NCBI RefSeq assembly: GCF_001641265.1
Contig: NW_020167544.1
Location: 62,001-126,000 of the forward strand
Reading direction: 5' to 3'
DNA: 64,000 nt
Source of the DNA: Pseudogymnoascus destructans
Lineage: Eukaryota > Ascomycota > Leotiomycetes > Thelebolales > Thelebolaceae
Shown here: positions 18,201 through 26,319 of the stretch, piece after piece
Numbering within the stretch: position 1 is the stretch's first letter
Layout: each line of letters opens with the position of its first letter
Notes under the pieces: model-generated
Told to the model about the DNA's origin: nothing
The model's input: only the letters and a program-made list of their open reading frames with translations
The model's database searches: none
Translations under genes and position numbers: made by a program

Positions 18201-18561
18201 CGCACTGGCTCATCACAACTTTCTCGTTCCACCAGTCGATCTGGGGGTTGTGTTTCTTGAGCCATGGCATACCAAGGATGCACGCATGGTTGTCCATGTG
18301 CACGATGTCAAACTGAATCGTTTCCTTGTGCCCGTGTAGCATGACCATTTCCAATGGGACCGTTTCGTGGGTCACCATTCCTTCATTAGTCGAGATGGGC
18401 TCTCCATCTACGACCATTAACGGGTATGGTTCGGTTTTCAATTGCGTCTTGAAACCTTGCGTGTCTGCTACTTTCTTTGTCATAAAGTTGCCCGTCGCTC
18501 CTGAGTCAATCATTGCTCGGAGGTGTCGCTGTTGTATCTTAGCGACCACATATAGTTGCAT
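15109..18561 (-). CDS. Gypsy-B Pol polyprotein: protease, RT, RNase H, integrase, chromodomain
   Basis: The frame is uninterrupted for 1150 residues from the first methionine. It opens with an aspartic protease (MIDSGATGNFM, about residue 18). It continues with reverse transcriptase (IVYLDDVLVYS), RNase H (ILETDSSDFAIGACLNQ), an integrase zinc-binding domain (HGHQGVTRTFERITRHYYF, then CDICSKSK) and an integrase core (DSILVITERLTKYGKF; STAFHPQTDGQTERLNQTLE). It ends with a chromodomain (EYEVETILDRRLVGRREEFL, then IKWENYEPTDNSWEP). Chromodomains in such elements target integration to marked chromatin. Pol is probably made as a Gag-Pol fusion: the pol frame stays open upstream of this methionine back to a slippery site at the end of gag. 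Confidence 0.95.
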   Translation of the reverse strand: MQLYVVAKIQQRHLRAMIDSGATGNFMTKKVADTQGFKTQLKTEPYPLMVVDGEPISTNEGMVTHETVPLEMVMLHGHKETIQFDIVHMDNHACILGMPWLKKHNPQIDWWNEKVVMSQCACEQRTDTRQREKPSQGRKELCATSELDDLAQASSPTSIPVEYKEYEQLFQEGPKNEALPKHQPWDHEIPLEKDKSPPFGPIYQLSEKELKVLKEYIDDNLAKGFIKPSTSPAGSPVLFVPKKDGSLRLCVDYRALNNITIKDRYALPLINELHDRFQGAKIFSKLDLRGAYNLIRIKAGEEWKTAFRTRYGLFEYQVMPFGLTNAPASMQRLMNDALHEYLDIFTIVYLDDVLVYSATKEEHVKHVKLVLKKLKEYSLLLKPEKCEFHKNQVEFLGYIIGTHGIKMDQAKVTAVLEWPTPTTVKEVQAFLGFANFYRRFISGYSKVAQPLTELTRKDLEFKWTDKAEAAFQELKTKFTEAPILATFDPAKKIILETDSSDFAIGACLNQPDENGKFKPIAYYSRKLSPAELNYDIHDKELLAIVVAFEQWRVYLEGPTYPVQVWTDHKNLIYFTTTKVLNRRQVRWAETLAAYNFTITYRKGSENARADALSRRTDYAGPKEERPRAILKKTDAGIQYNELLATISVIEDTELEERLKKAYATDECAKRVLSKVEGDFTIDEQGLIRYKGLVYVPSQMRRPLVQEQHSLPAHGHQGVTRTFERITRHYYFPGMRKQVETVVRECDICSKSKSNRHLPYGQLKSTPVPKGAWKSIALDFIVKLPPSKDPLTGIEYDSILVITERLTKYGKFIPYLEASDAEALAYTFIRVILADHGMPEEIISDRDKLFTSKFWKSLMALLGTNHKLSTAFHPQTDGQTERLNQTLEQYLRSYVNHQQDNWVQILPIAQFAYNSAMTEATKVSPFFANYGYQPEAYRQPRPDESRAEQALIVVEQLKSFHEQLATDIQFLNERSAAYANKKRSMEPAFKEGDKVYLLRKHIKTKRPSTKLDFKKLGPFKILNKVSSVNYRLQLPRKSRLHPVFHVSLLEPARGNTPIATDTELQPENEIIEYEVETILDRRLVGRREEFLIKWENYEPTDNSWEPTRNISKELLEEYRRRHPPAIDPKMQGSRPVDRRKRGSRSQMRRQR

Positions 18562-18638
18562 GCTGCCCGTCGTGGCGCATAGCTGGTCTGTACTAGGCCT
18601 CTTCCTGTCGCTCGCCGGTGGCCTACCGTCGAGGACTC

Positions 18639-20576
18639 CTAGTTTTTTGACTCGTCCGAGGAAGGATAGTATTCATCCGCTTCCAATGGTGGTCCTTGGG
18701 GAGATCGTTTCCCTCGCTCTTCTGCTTCGTCTAGCAGATGTGGGTATTTCTCGTATTCCTGTTCGCTTTTGATAGGCAAGTCCCTTTCAGACTGGCTTCG
18801 CCTGAGGGCGTGAACTTGCTCTGCGTCTCTGAAGTGTATCCTGGGCGAGGATCGGGGAAACAACTGATTCTGGTGTTTCTTTTTCCAGTGGAGCTTGCAA
18901 TCATCTTCGCTGCAATACTCCCAGTAGACATACGCGTGCCAGGGATGATCAGTCTCTGTTGCGTCTGTCATTGATAGTTCCCGCTGTCCTCTCACCCATG
19001 CACTATCTTCCCTCGGAGGCGTGGAGAACGTGTCTAGTTGCTCCATGGCTCTCCTTTCGATGCGTGAAGTGGGTCTCGCATTTTCCCGTCGGAGCATATC
19101 TCTGGCTTTCTCGTCGTACTTCTTCAGGGCTCTCCTGCGGTCCTGGTAGTAAAGTTCGACGCTTTTCATATACTTCAGTTTAGCCATATGCTCGACATCC
19201 TTCTCCAGTTCTTCCGCTTCTTGGGCTTCCAACTTAGCTACGTCTTGGGACGTGCCAAGCAGCCTGCGGGTATTCGTTAGTTGGTCGTAGTATCTCCAGA
19301 GGTCATCCTTGCAGTCGTCCACCTTGCATTTTAACGGAAGTCCCTGTAACAGGTTCCCGTAGAGGTCTTTAAGCATGGGGATTTTCCTCTGGCCATTGGG
19401 CTTGTCTCGTTCGGCCCTAATCTTCGCGTGGGCGTGTTTTGCCATGCGTCTTACTACGTTCTTGCACCGTGGACTCATTGGTTCCGTAGGTGCGAGTTCA
19501 TCGAAGGTCTCCTGTTCCGAGACGGTGAACGATTCCGCCTCCGACCCTTCATCTGAGCTCTCGTCTTCTGGGGTGCTTTCGCCGTTTATTCCCCAGTCCT
19601 GTTTGCTCACAAACGTTGCGTTCAACTGTCCTGTCCAGGTGGCATTGAGTTGTTTGCCGACTTTGCGTCCGCCGTTCCCTTTCTTTGGCTGTCTGCAGTC
19701 TCGGGCCATGTGGCCTGGCTTGTCGCAGTTAAAACAGAGTCGTTCCTTGAATTGTCTGTCTTTCTTAGGGTCACGGGGTCGTCCAGGTTTGAACGTGGCA
19801 TCGAGTTCCATTGGGTCCGACCAACGGTTGTCTCGCGGGTGTTGATCCCGTCGTCTGCCCTCGTTTCCCCGGTAGGGGTAACTTTTCTTGGGCTTGTCAT
19901 AGGTCCGACGTTCCTTCTGGAATTCGTATAGTCGATTGTCGATTCGGACCGTATGTTCGATTAGCGCTACCATGTCCGTTGGTTGTTGTTCCAAACGGGC
20001 AAGTTCCATACGTATATGGCTCTTCAGCCCACGTCGGTAGTGGCTGATGAGTGCGCTGGCATCCCATCCTGTCTGATTGCCGTATCTCTGGAATTCTGTG
20101 GAGTATGTGAGGGCGCTGCCAGTCTGCTTAAGTGCAAACAGATGGTCTTCTGCGGTCTTAATCTCATCGATGTCTCCGAACATGCGTCGGATTTCCTTAC
20201 AGAATCCATTCCAGCTGCCAAACATAGTCTGCGTAGTTGTCATGCTTCCATTGGTACTTTCATATTTGAAATAGTCCTTGAGGAATGGTTCGATCCATCG
20301 CAGGGCTTCCCCCCTAAGGTAGGATGCAGTCCACAGGGCATAGCTCTCCTGGGTGGGAAACTTCTCGTCGTTGAAGTGCTGGTACAGTTCGACCTGTAGC
20401 AAAAACACCTCAAGTTCCTTTCGGTTGCCGGAGTAAGTGTCGGGCAACTTGACGCGTAGAGTTTCCTTGAGTTCATTGACGGTGGGTGCATCGGGCATCT
20501 CTTCGTTCTCAGGCTTAGACCTCTGAGACGAAGTTGGCATGGTGGGGGTTTTCCCCTTCGAACTGACGACAGACAT
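18639..20576 (-). CDS. Gypsy-B Gag (645 aa)
   Basis: Gag forms the particle and binds element RNA. The N-terminal half has the retrotransposon capsid-like region (WTASYLRGEALRWIEPFL; FCKEIRRMFGDIDE). A CCHC zinc knuckle follows (CFNCDKPGHMARDC, about residue 285), then a long acidic and polar C-terminus. The start ATG lies about 45 bp inside the 5' LTR boundary, after a probable primer-binding site. Gag ends at TAG 18639-18641, directly after the slippery heptamer. Confidence 0.93.
   Translation of the reverse strand: MSVVSSKGKTPTMPTSSQRSKPENEEMPDAPTVNELKETLRVKLPDTYSGNRKELEVFLLQVELYQHFNDEKFPTQESYALWTASYLRGEALRWIEPFLKDYFKYESTNGSMTTTQTMFGSWNGFCKEIRRMFGDIDEIKTAEDHLFALKQTGSALTYSTEFQRYGNQTGWDASALISHYRRGLKSHIRMELARLEQQPTDMVALIEHTVRIDNRLYEFQKERRTYDKPKKSYPYRGNEGRRRDQHPRDNRWSDPMELDATFKPGRPRDPKKDRQFKERLCFNCDKPGHMARDCRQPKKGNGGRKVGKQLNATWTGQLNATFVSKQDWGINGESTPEDESSDEGSEAESFTVSEQETFDELAPTEPMSPRCKNVVRRMAKHAHAKIRAERDKPNGQRKIPMLKDLYGNLLQGLPLKCKVDDCKDDLWRYYDQLTNTRRLLGTSQDVAKLEAQEAEELEKDVEHMAKLKYMKSVELYYQDRRRALKKYDEKARDMLRRENARPTSRIERRAMEQLDTFSTPPREDSAWVRGQRELSMTDATETDHPWHAYVYWEYCSEDDCKLHWKKKHQNQLFPRSSPRIHFRDAEQVHALRRSQSERDLPIKSEQEYEKYPHLLDEAEERGKRSPQGPPLEADEYYPSSDESKN
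18642..18648 (-). promoter_or_regulatory. Programmed -1 frameshift heptamer A AAA AAC
   Basis: On the minus strand the gag codons TCA AAA AAC TAG contain the classic slippery heptamer in the correct phase, one codon before the stop. Slipping back one base leads into an open frame (LGVLDGRPPASDRKRP) that joins the pol frame without a stop. About 16 nt downstream TAGGCC and GGCCTA can pair as a stem, a possible stimulator. Confidence 0.8.
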
Positions 20577-20622
20577 GTTGCTTTGTGTGTAAGCCGGTAC
20601 CTCGTAGAAGTGGTGCTCAAAG

Positions 20623-21097
20623 TGTAACGCTGACTTCTAAACGATAGAAGACACAGAGGTTCTCTTGCGTAAAGGTTTACTTATCAGAGGAGGCAGGGGA
20701 TCAGACACAAAGGCTTCAAGTAACACGTTACTAGTATATAACAAATACTGTATTGAGTTGAGCACGAAGCTCCTATCTAAGGAAATACTATCTACTTATA
20801 TAGTGGCGTCGTGCCTAGTGGACTCTTGGGAACTCACTCGAGTCCTCGGAGTCCTGGACTCTTAGGACTCTTCTCATCATCCTGCGAGTCCATCACGTGC
20901 CTAGTGGACTCCTGGGAACTCACTCGAGTCCTCGGAGTCCTGGACTCTTAGGACTCTTCTCATCATCCTGCGAGTCCGTCACGTGATACTTTCGGAACTA
21001 CTATTCCCCGCTGCCCCTCCAGGTACCAGGGCCGGTCTCATGCGACCTCCCTCCTTCCTGTCCTGTAGTTGGCCAGCCTTCTTGTTCCGTCGTAACA
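20623..21097 (-). repeat. Gypsy-B 5' LTR (475 bp)
   Basis: Partner of 14102-14576, followed on the right by the GGTAG duplication. Confidence 0.95.
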
Positions 21098-21139
21098 GGT
21101 AGTAGTTAGGCTAGTTGGCAGTAGATGCTTAAGCGTATA
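21098..21139 (-). repeat. Pogo-1 fragment (5' part)
   Basis: Reverse-complemented it reads CCAACTAGCCTAACTACTAC and aligns with 49328-49350 of the pogo relic. It continues the fragment interrupted at 14101. Confidence 0.6.
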
Positions 21140-21536
21140 TGTTACGGCTACAGTAACATGACATTATGGTTACAGGGCCAGGGCCTAGTAACGTGACGTG
21201 TGAGTCACAGGGGGAAGTGGGGTAGGCTGCCATGTGACGGGGCTAATGGATAGTTGCAGAAACTAGTGGATATTGGATAGTTGAGCTATCCACGAACTAT
21301 CCTGAATATCTAGCTATCTGCCAACTATCCAAATTACCCATGAGGCACGACGCCACTATATAAGTAGATAGTATTTTCTTAGATAGGAGCTTCATGCTCA
21401 ACTCAATATAGTATTCTCTACAATACTGTAACGTGTTACTTGGAAAGCCTTTGTGTCTAATCCCCTGCCTCCTCTGTCAAGTCAACCTTACGCAAGAAAC
21501 CTCTGTGTCTTCTATCGTTTAGAAGTCAGCGTTACA
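21140..21536 (+). repeat. LTR of a diverged gypsy-B relative, plus a few internal bases
   Basis: Starts TGTTACGGC and ends TCAGCGTTACA. The right ~200 bp is the reverse complement of the gypsy-B LTR start. It is followed by CTTTGAGCACCACTTCT, the bases after the gypsy-B 5' LTR, so this was a 5' LTR. The element is cut off at 21556 by gypsy-A. Confidence 0.75.
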
Positions 21537-21555
21537 CTTTGAGCACCACTTCTAT

Positions 21556-21671
21556 TGTCATACTGACATTCGTTGCACTCAGTTTGCTATCAAACTCAAG
21601 AGCAAACTTAGAAATCTCCTCCTCAAACCTACAGTCACTATACATATTTTGGCTTGTCACACCATTACACC
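21556..21671 (+). repeat. Gypsy-A 5' LTR with a large internal deletion (116 bp)
   Basis: It has the same TGTCATACTGACATTCG start and CACCATTACA end as the 910-bp family LTR, but nearly 800 bp between a CACACC and a CCCACC are missing, apparently at a short CACC repeat. Gypsy-A internal sequence follows at once. Confidence 0.8.
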
Positions 21672-21721
21672 TTGTCTGCTTCAAGCTTCAACTATTTCTA
21701 TAGCAGCACTTCGATACTACA

Positions 21722-24363
21722 ATGGAGGACGACCAAGCTCCTACAACTACTGCTGAACAGCAGATGCAACAGCTGTTTGCTTTTATACAAACTATAGCAA
21801 ACAAACTTGAGAATTTGGAAAACACCTTTCAAGCCAACACTTCAGCACCACAATCTTCAACTCAGACACATCATACAGAGCTTCCCACAGCTCCTCTGGC
21901 TATGTCGGGTAGCCCAGGTGCACTTCCTAAAGTGCAAACACCAGATTTATACCATGAAGACAGGAGGAAGTTGAAGGGATTTCTTATGCAACTGGACATC
22001 TACTTCACCCTCAGGCCTCATCAGTTCACCTCAGACATTCAGAAGATATATTTCGCTGCCAGCTACCTCCGTGGATCTGCATTCAACTTCTTTGAGCCAT
22101 ATCTTAGAAGACTTAGTGGCAACAACCAAAATACCACTACACCTTTGATTACCTCTTATGACCAGTTTCAAGAGGAACTTACCAGGACCTTTGGAGACAT
22201 CAACGAAACTGCTACAGCAGAAAGAGAGCTACAGAAGCTATGTCAAAAGACCTCTGCTGCTCAGTATACAACAGAATTTAGGAGAATCTTGACTTGGAAT
22301 GAAGAAGCCTTAGTCTTCACTTACTACCAAGGGCTCAAGAGCTCTATTAAGGATGAACTCAGCAAAGAAGAACGCCCTACAACACTTTAAACGCTTATAG
22401 AGAAAGCTGTCAGACTTGATGATAGGCTTTTTGAAAGAAGAAAGGAGAAGAACCAAGACTGGCATCCAACAAGAAATTTCAACAATTACACCTCTACACC
22501 AACTGCTAAGGACTCAGCACCTGAACCTATGGATTTAGATGCCTCTATAAAGAGAGCTACAGCAAATCCAGCACCTCAGCCTACAAGAAGCCCTCAAAAA
22601 CTGAAAAGGGGTAAACTTACTCCTCAAGAAAGAAAACACAGAATGGACAACAACCTTTGTTTATACTGTGGCAAAGGGGGGCACAAAATTCAGGAGTGCT
22701 ATTCAGCATGGGGAGGTGCTGATTCAAAACATATAGAAGCCTCAGACACAGTCACAGCTGCTATACCTGAAAAACTTGAAAAATCCCTTGCAGGCACAAC
22801 TTCAACTGAGACTACAACTTCTCCCCTAGACAACAAAGATGTGTCGATGGTGCTTTCTCAGAGTTTCACACACCTGTTAATCTCTATTCAACTCCATTTC
22901 AAACAACAGGTGTTATCTACAAGGGCTATGATAGACTCAGGGGCAACAGGCAACTTTATATCTCAAGACCTCATCTTGACACACCAGTTACCTACAATTC
23001 CCAAACGCACTCCAGAGTTGCTCCGAGTCATTGATGGAACTCCTATCAGTTTAGGTTCCATTACCTGCAACACCCCAGTACTCAAACTTGAGATTCCCTA
23101 GGAAAATCAACATTTTCAGACACTATCTCTTTAGATGTTATACCAATGAAGTACCCAGTCATCCTAGGTCTTCCATGGCTTCAAAGGCATGATCCAACTA
23201 TCAATTGGAAGCATTTATCGCTTGGGTTTAGCTCAAATCCTGAGCTCAATACTGAAAAAACCCTTCAAGCCTCAGTTACCCCTATTCAGGTCCAAGACTC
23301 AAACTTGTCCCAGATCAAGGATTTTGACCAAACTATGGACGATATATCATCTCTGATATGGGTTAAACCTTTCCAACCTGTCCTGGAGATAGCAGCTACT
23401 TCAGATTTGGAGAAATCATATCAGGAGGTCATTTTGCCTTTAGCATACCAAGACTATCAACACCTTTTTGACAAGGCAAAGGCATCAATTCTGCCAAAGC
23501 ACCAGCCTTATGACCATGAGATGCCACTCGCAGAAGGCTCAATGCCTCCCTACGGCCCTATCTACTTTCTATCTGAATTAGAGCTGAAAACTCTCAGAGA
23601 ATACCTAGATGAGAACCTTAGTTCTGGCTTTATCAGACCTTCTTCCTCACCAGCAGGAGCTCCCATTCTCTTTGTCAAGAAGAAAGATGGCTCCTTGCGT
23701 CTCTGTGTTGATTATAGGGGCCTTAATGCAGTCACTGTTAAAAACAGATATGCTTTACCCCTTATCCCTGAGCTCATGGATAGGCTCTCTTCAGCAAGGA
23801 TCTTTACCAAGTTAGATCTCAGGGGAGCTTATAACCTGATATGCATCAAAGAAGGTGATGAGTGGAAGACAGCATTCAGAACACGCTATGGTCATTTTGA
23901 ATACCAGGTAATGCCTTTTGGGCTTGCCAATGCACCTGCTTCTTTCCAAGCTCTCATGAATGATATTCTAAGACCTTACTTGGATATCTTTGTTGTTGTC
24001 TACTTAGACGACATTCTTATATACTCTTTAGACACTCAAGAGCATGTTCTACATGTTAGACAAGTCTTAGAGAAGCTATCTCAAGCACAACTCTTTTGCA
24101 AACTTGCGAAATGTCTTTTCCATATGTCTCAAGTTGATTTCTTAGGACATAGAATTTCAACAGAAGGCATTCAGATGGACCCTGAAAAGACAAAAGCAGT
24201 ACAAACGTGGCCTATTCCTTCCAGCATTAAAGAGGTTCAGTCTTTCCTTGGGTTTGCCAACTATTACAGGAGGTTTATACCAAGATATACATCCTTGGCT
24301 TTACCCCTTACTCAATTACTTCACAAGGACACTTTGTATCACTGGGATAAGACACTAGCTCAA
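21722..24363 (+). pseudogene. Gypsy-A 5' half: gag, protease, reverse transcriptase (truncated)
   Basis: Gag starts at 21722 (MEDDQAPTTTAEQQMQQLF). It has capsid-like blocks (AASYLRGSAFNFFEPYL; LTRTFGDINETATAERELQ), an in-frame TAA at 22388-22390 (probably CAA), and a zinc knuckle (CLYCGKGGHKIQEC). Protease follows (MIDSGATGNFISQDL), then a frameshift near 23115, then an intact RT block (LRLCVDYRGLNAVTVKNRYA; VVYLDDILIYSLDT) up to LTQLLHKDTLYHWDKTLAQ. Coding stops at a junction with pogo sequence at about 24364. The missing RNase H, integrase and chromodomain are found at 2174-4262 on the opposite strand. Confidence 0.88.
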
Positions 24364-24780
24364 GATGGGTCTAGTATTATAAACTGGTTTTGAGACTACC
24401 TTGAGTTTATACTATATTGTAGTATAAAGCCAGATTCAATCTAGAATATAGATGAAACTAGCTTTAGAATTGGAATTCTAGGAGGTAAGAAGGTTATTAT
24501 GCCTCAAATAACAAAGGAGCTCTATACTCTAAGCCCTGAAAACCGTACGTCTATTACTATCCTTAAGGCTGTGTTGTGTCTATAGTAGGAAAAGTCATAC
24601 TACTAGTACTTGTTATTCTAGGCAACATACATATGGATTCTTAGTACTACGCTAACCTTAAAGGCACAGAGCTAGTACTATTCTCTAACTCTGGGTTTTT
24701 AAACAGCCAGCTTGTTCTCGGTAGCTAGATCATTTTTCTAAGCATACACAAGCAACGGCGTATCCTCGAGGCGCATATTA
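24364..24780 (+). pseudogene. Pogo-1 transposase fragment (catalytic part)
   Basis: The frame around NIDETSFRIGILGGKKVIMP and then KELYTLSPENRTSITILKAV is a pogo DDE domain with interspersed stops. It is closely similar to 49660-49970. It begins directly at the gypsy-A break and ends just before the ferric-reductase relic. Confidence 0.75.
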
Positions 24781-24786
24781 TAGAGC

Positions 24787-26075
24787 ATGGCGATCAGTGG
24801 CGGCAACGAGGCAGCGGTACCTGCTTCCCGAGTCTTTTACTTCCATCTTTGGCCTCGATACACGAATACAAGTTCTGATATTAGCAATTATCTTGGGATA
24901 TTTGTTGGTCTTCTCGTAGGTAGCTTCTCCGTCTATTTCGAGCGCCTAATAATACTAATATCTGCTAGGCTGGTCGCGATTGTCTATAAAACATATATTT
25001 TACTCCCGTGGCATGGCCGGATTCTCTGACCGCATTGGGATTTTGGCATATGCCCTGACACCCCTCAACGTCCTTCTCTCTAGCAGAGAAAGCATCCTCT
25101 CCGTCCTCACTGGCATCTCATACCGCATTTCAATTTCCTCCACCGTTGGGTCGGGCGAATAATCTTCTTCCAGTCTTTCCTACACACGCTGGCGTGGACC
25201 ATTGTGGAAGGTAAACTATACCAACCGCAGCTGTCAGTCTACCAAACTTTTATTGCCGAACCCTATATAATATGGGGCTCTTTATCACCTTCTTCTACGT
25301 CTTCAGTCTCCGCCGCGTCATCCAATGGACCGGCTACGAATTCTTCAGAAATCCCACTACGTCGTCGCCTCGCTCTACATCGGCGCATGCTGGGGTCACT
25401 GGGACAAGCTTTACTTTTGGATGCTTTTGCCTCTCTCATCTTAGTCCTCGACCTCGGCCTACACATCCTCGGCATCTCCGGTGAGACATCGCGCCTCGCA
25501 ACACTTTCTCGGGAGATCGAGGCATGTCACCCTCACAGGGCCGTATGGCGCCCGCGTCGCACTAGAGACGCCGAATCTCCTCGCTGTGGCGGGAGGACCG
25601 GGATTTCTTTCGCGCTGCCGCTTGTGATTGAGGCGGCGGGGAGTGAGAAGCATAAGAAGGGGTTGGGGCAGCTTGTGTGGGTTGTGCGACGAGCGAGGGA
25701 CTTGGCGTGTGTTACGGAGGAGATGGGGGTTCTGAGGGCGAGGGTCGGGGATGGAAGGGTTAGGTGAGGGTTTTTGTTACGAGGGAGGGTGGTCCGATGG
25801 AGGGAGAGGTTGAGGAGGATGAGGTCGTAGTGGTTGAGGCGAAGGATAGTGACAAATTAGAGACTGTGGTTGATGTGGAGGATGAGAACCCCAAGACGGA
25901 GATCTCAGTGGCTGTCTCAGCCCTGGTTGGGGAGAGTCGCGGCTTCTCGGTTACATACTTAGGCGGCACGCACCCCGATCTCGGCGCTGCCGTGCAAGAC
26001 TACGTAGAGCGTAGCCCGGCGTCTGGGGGATACAAGTTATGGCCAGCGGCCCCGCAGGTATTGGAAGTACGCTGA
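24787..26075 (+). pseudogene. Ferric reductase-like transmembrane oxidoreductase, decayed
   Basis: Fragments in all three frames give an ordered FRE/NOX-type protein. They include DRIGILAYALTPLNVLLSSR, a helix with a heme-ligand-like HTLAW, FITFFYVFSLRRVIQWTGYE, SHYVVASLYIGACWGHWDKL, then a NAD-binding-like GGRTGISFALPLVIEAAGS and LVWVVRRARDLACVTEEMG. Such enzymes reduce ferric chelates at the plasma membrane using NADPH, FAD and heme. At least four frame changes (about 25010, 25160, 25270 and 25400) make it non-functional unless some are introns. The 5' end is replaced by pogo sequence. Confidence 0.75.
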
Positions 26076-26319
26076 GGAGCGTGGTAGCGGAGTGTAATGA
26101 TGGCAGGAAGGTGGGGAGAGGAGAGGAGAAGTCAGATGTGGGGCTATATTGGGATGATAGGTTTTTATAGGGATACGTTAGATTATGGGTACTAGAGTAA
26201 GCAGAAAGCACACGCATTGAACAGACACAAGCTAGGCATCCCATCCTGCACGAAATGTTGATCCGCTCAATAATCCATTATGAGCTCGCTTATGTTTCGA
26301 GACTTCAAATTCTCCTTCA
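26076..26319. other. Short intergenic stretch
   Basis: Convergent 3' flanks of the ferric reductase relic and the next minus-strand gene; nothing further is seen. Confidence 0.5.

Larger units (their letters stand above)
14102..21097 (-). mobile_element. Gypsy-B: complete Ty3/gypsy chromovirus, 6996 bp, target duplication GGTAG
   Basis: Two 475-bp LTRs (14102-14576, 20623-21097) start TGTAACGCTGACTTC and end GTCGTAACA. They differ at only about two positions in my reading, so insertion was recent. GGTAG occurs directly outside both LTRs (14097-14101 and 21098-21102). Gag and pol are uninterrupted on the minus strand and are joined by a -1 frameshift site. An extra antisense frame lies between pol and the 3' LTR. 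The element interrupts the pogo-1 relic, which resumes at 21098. Confidence 0.95.
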
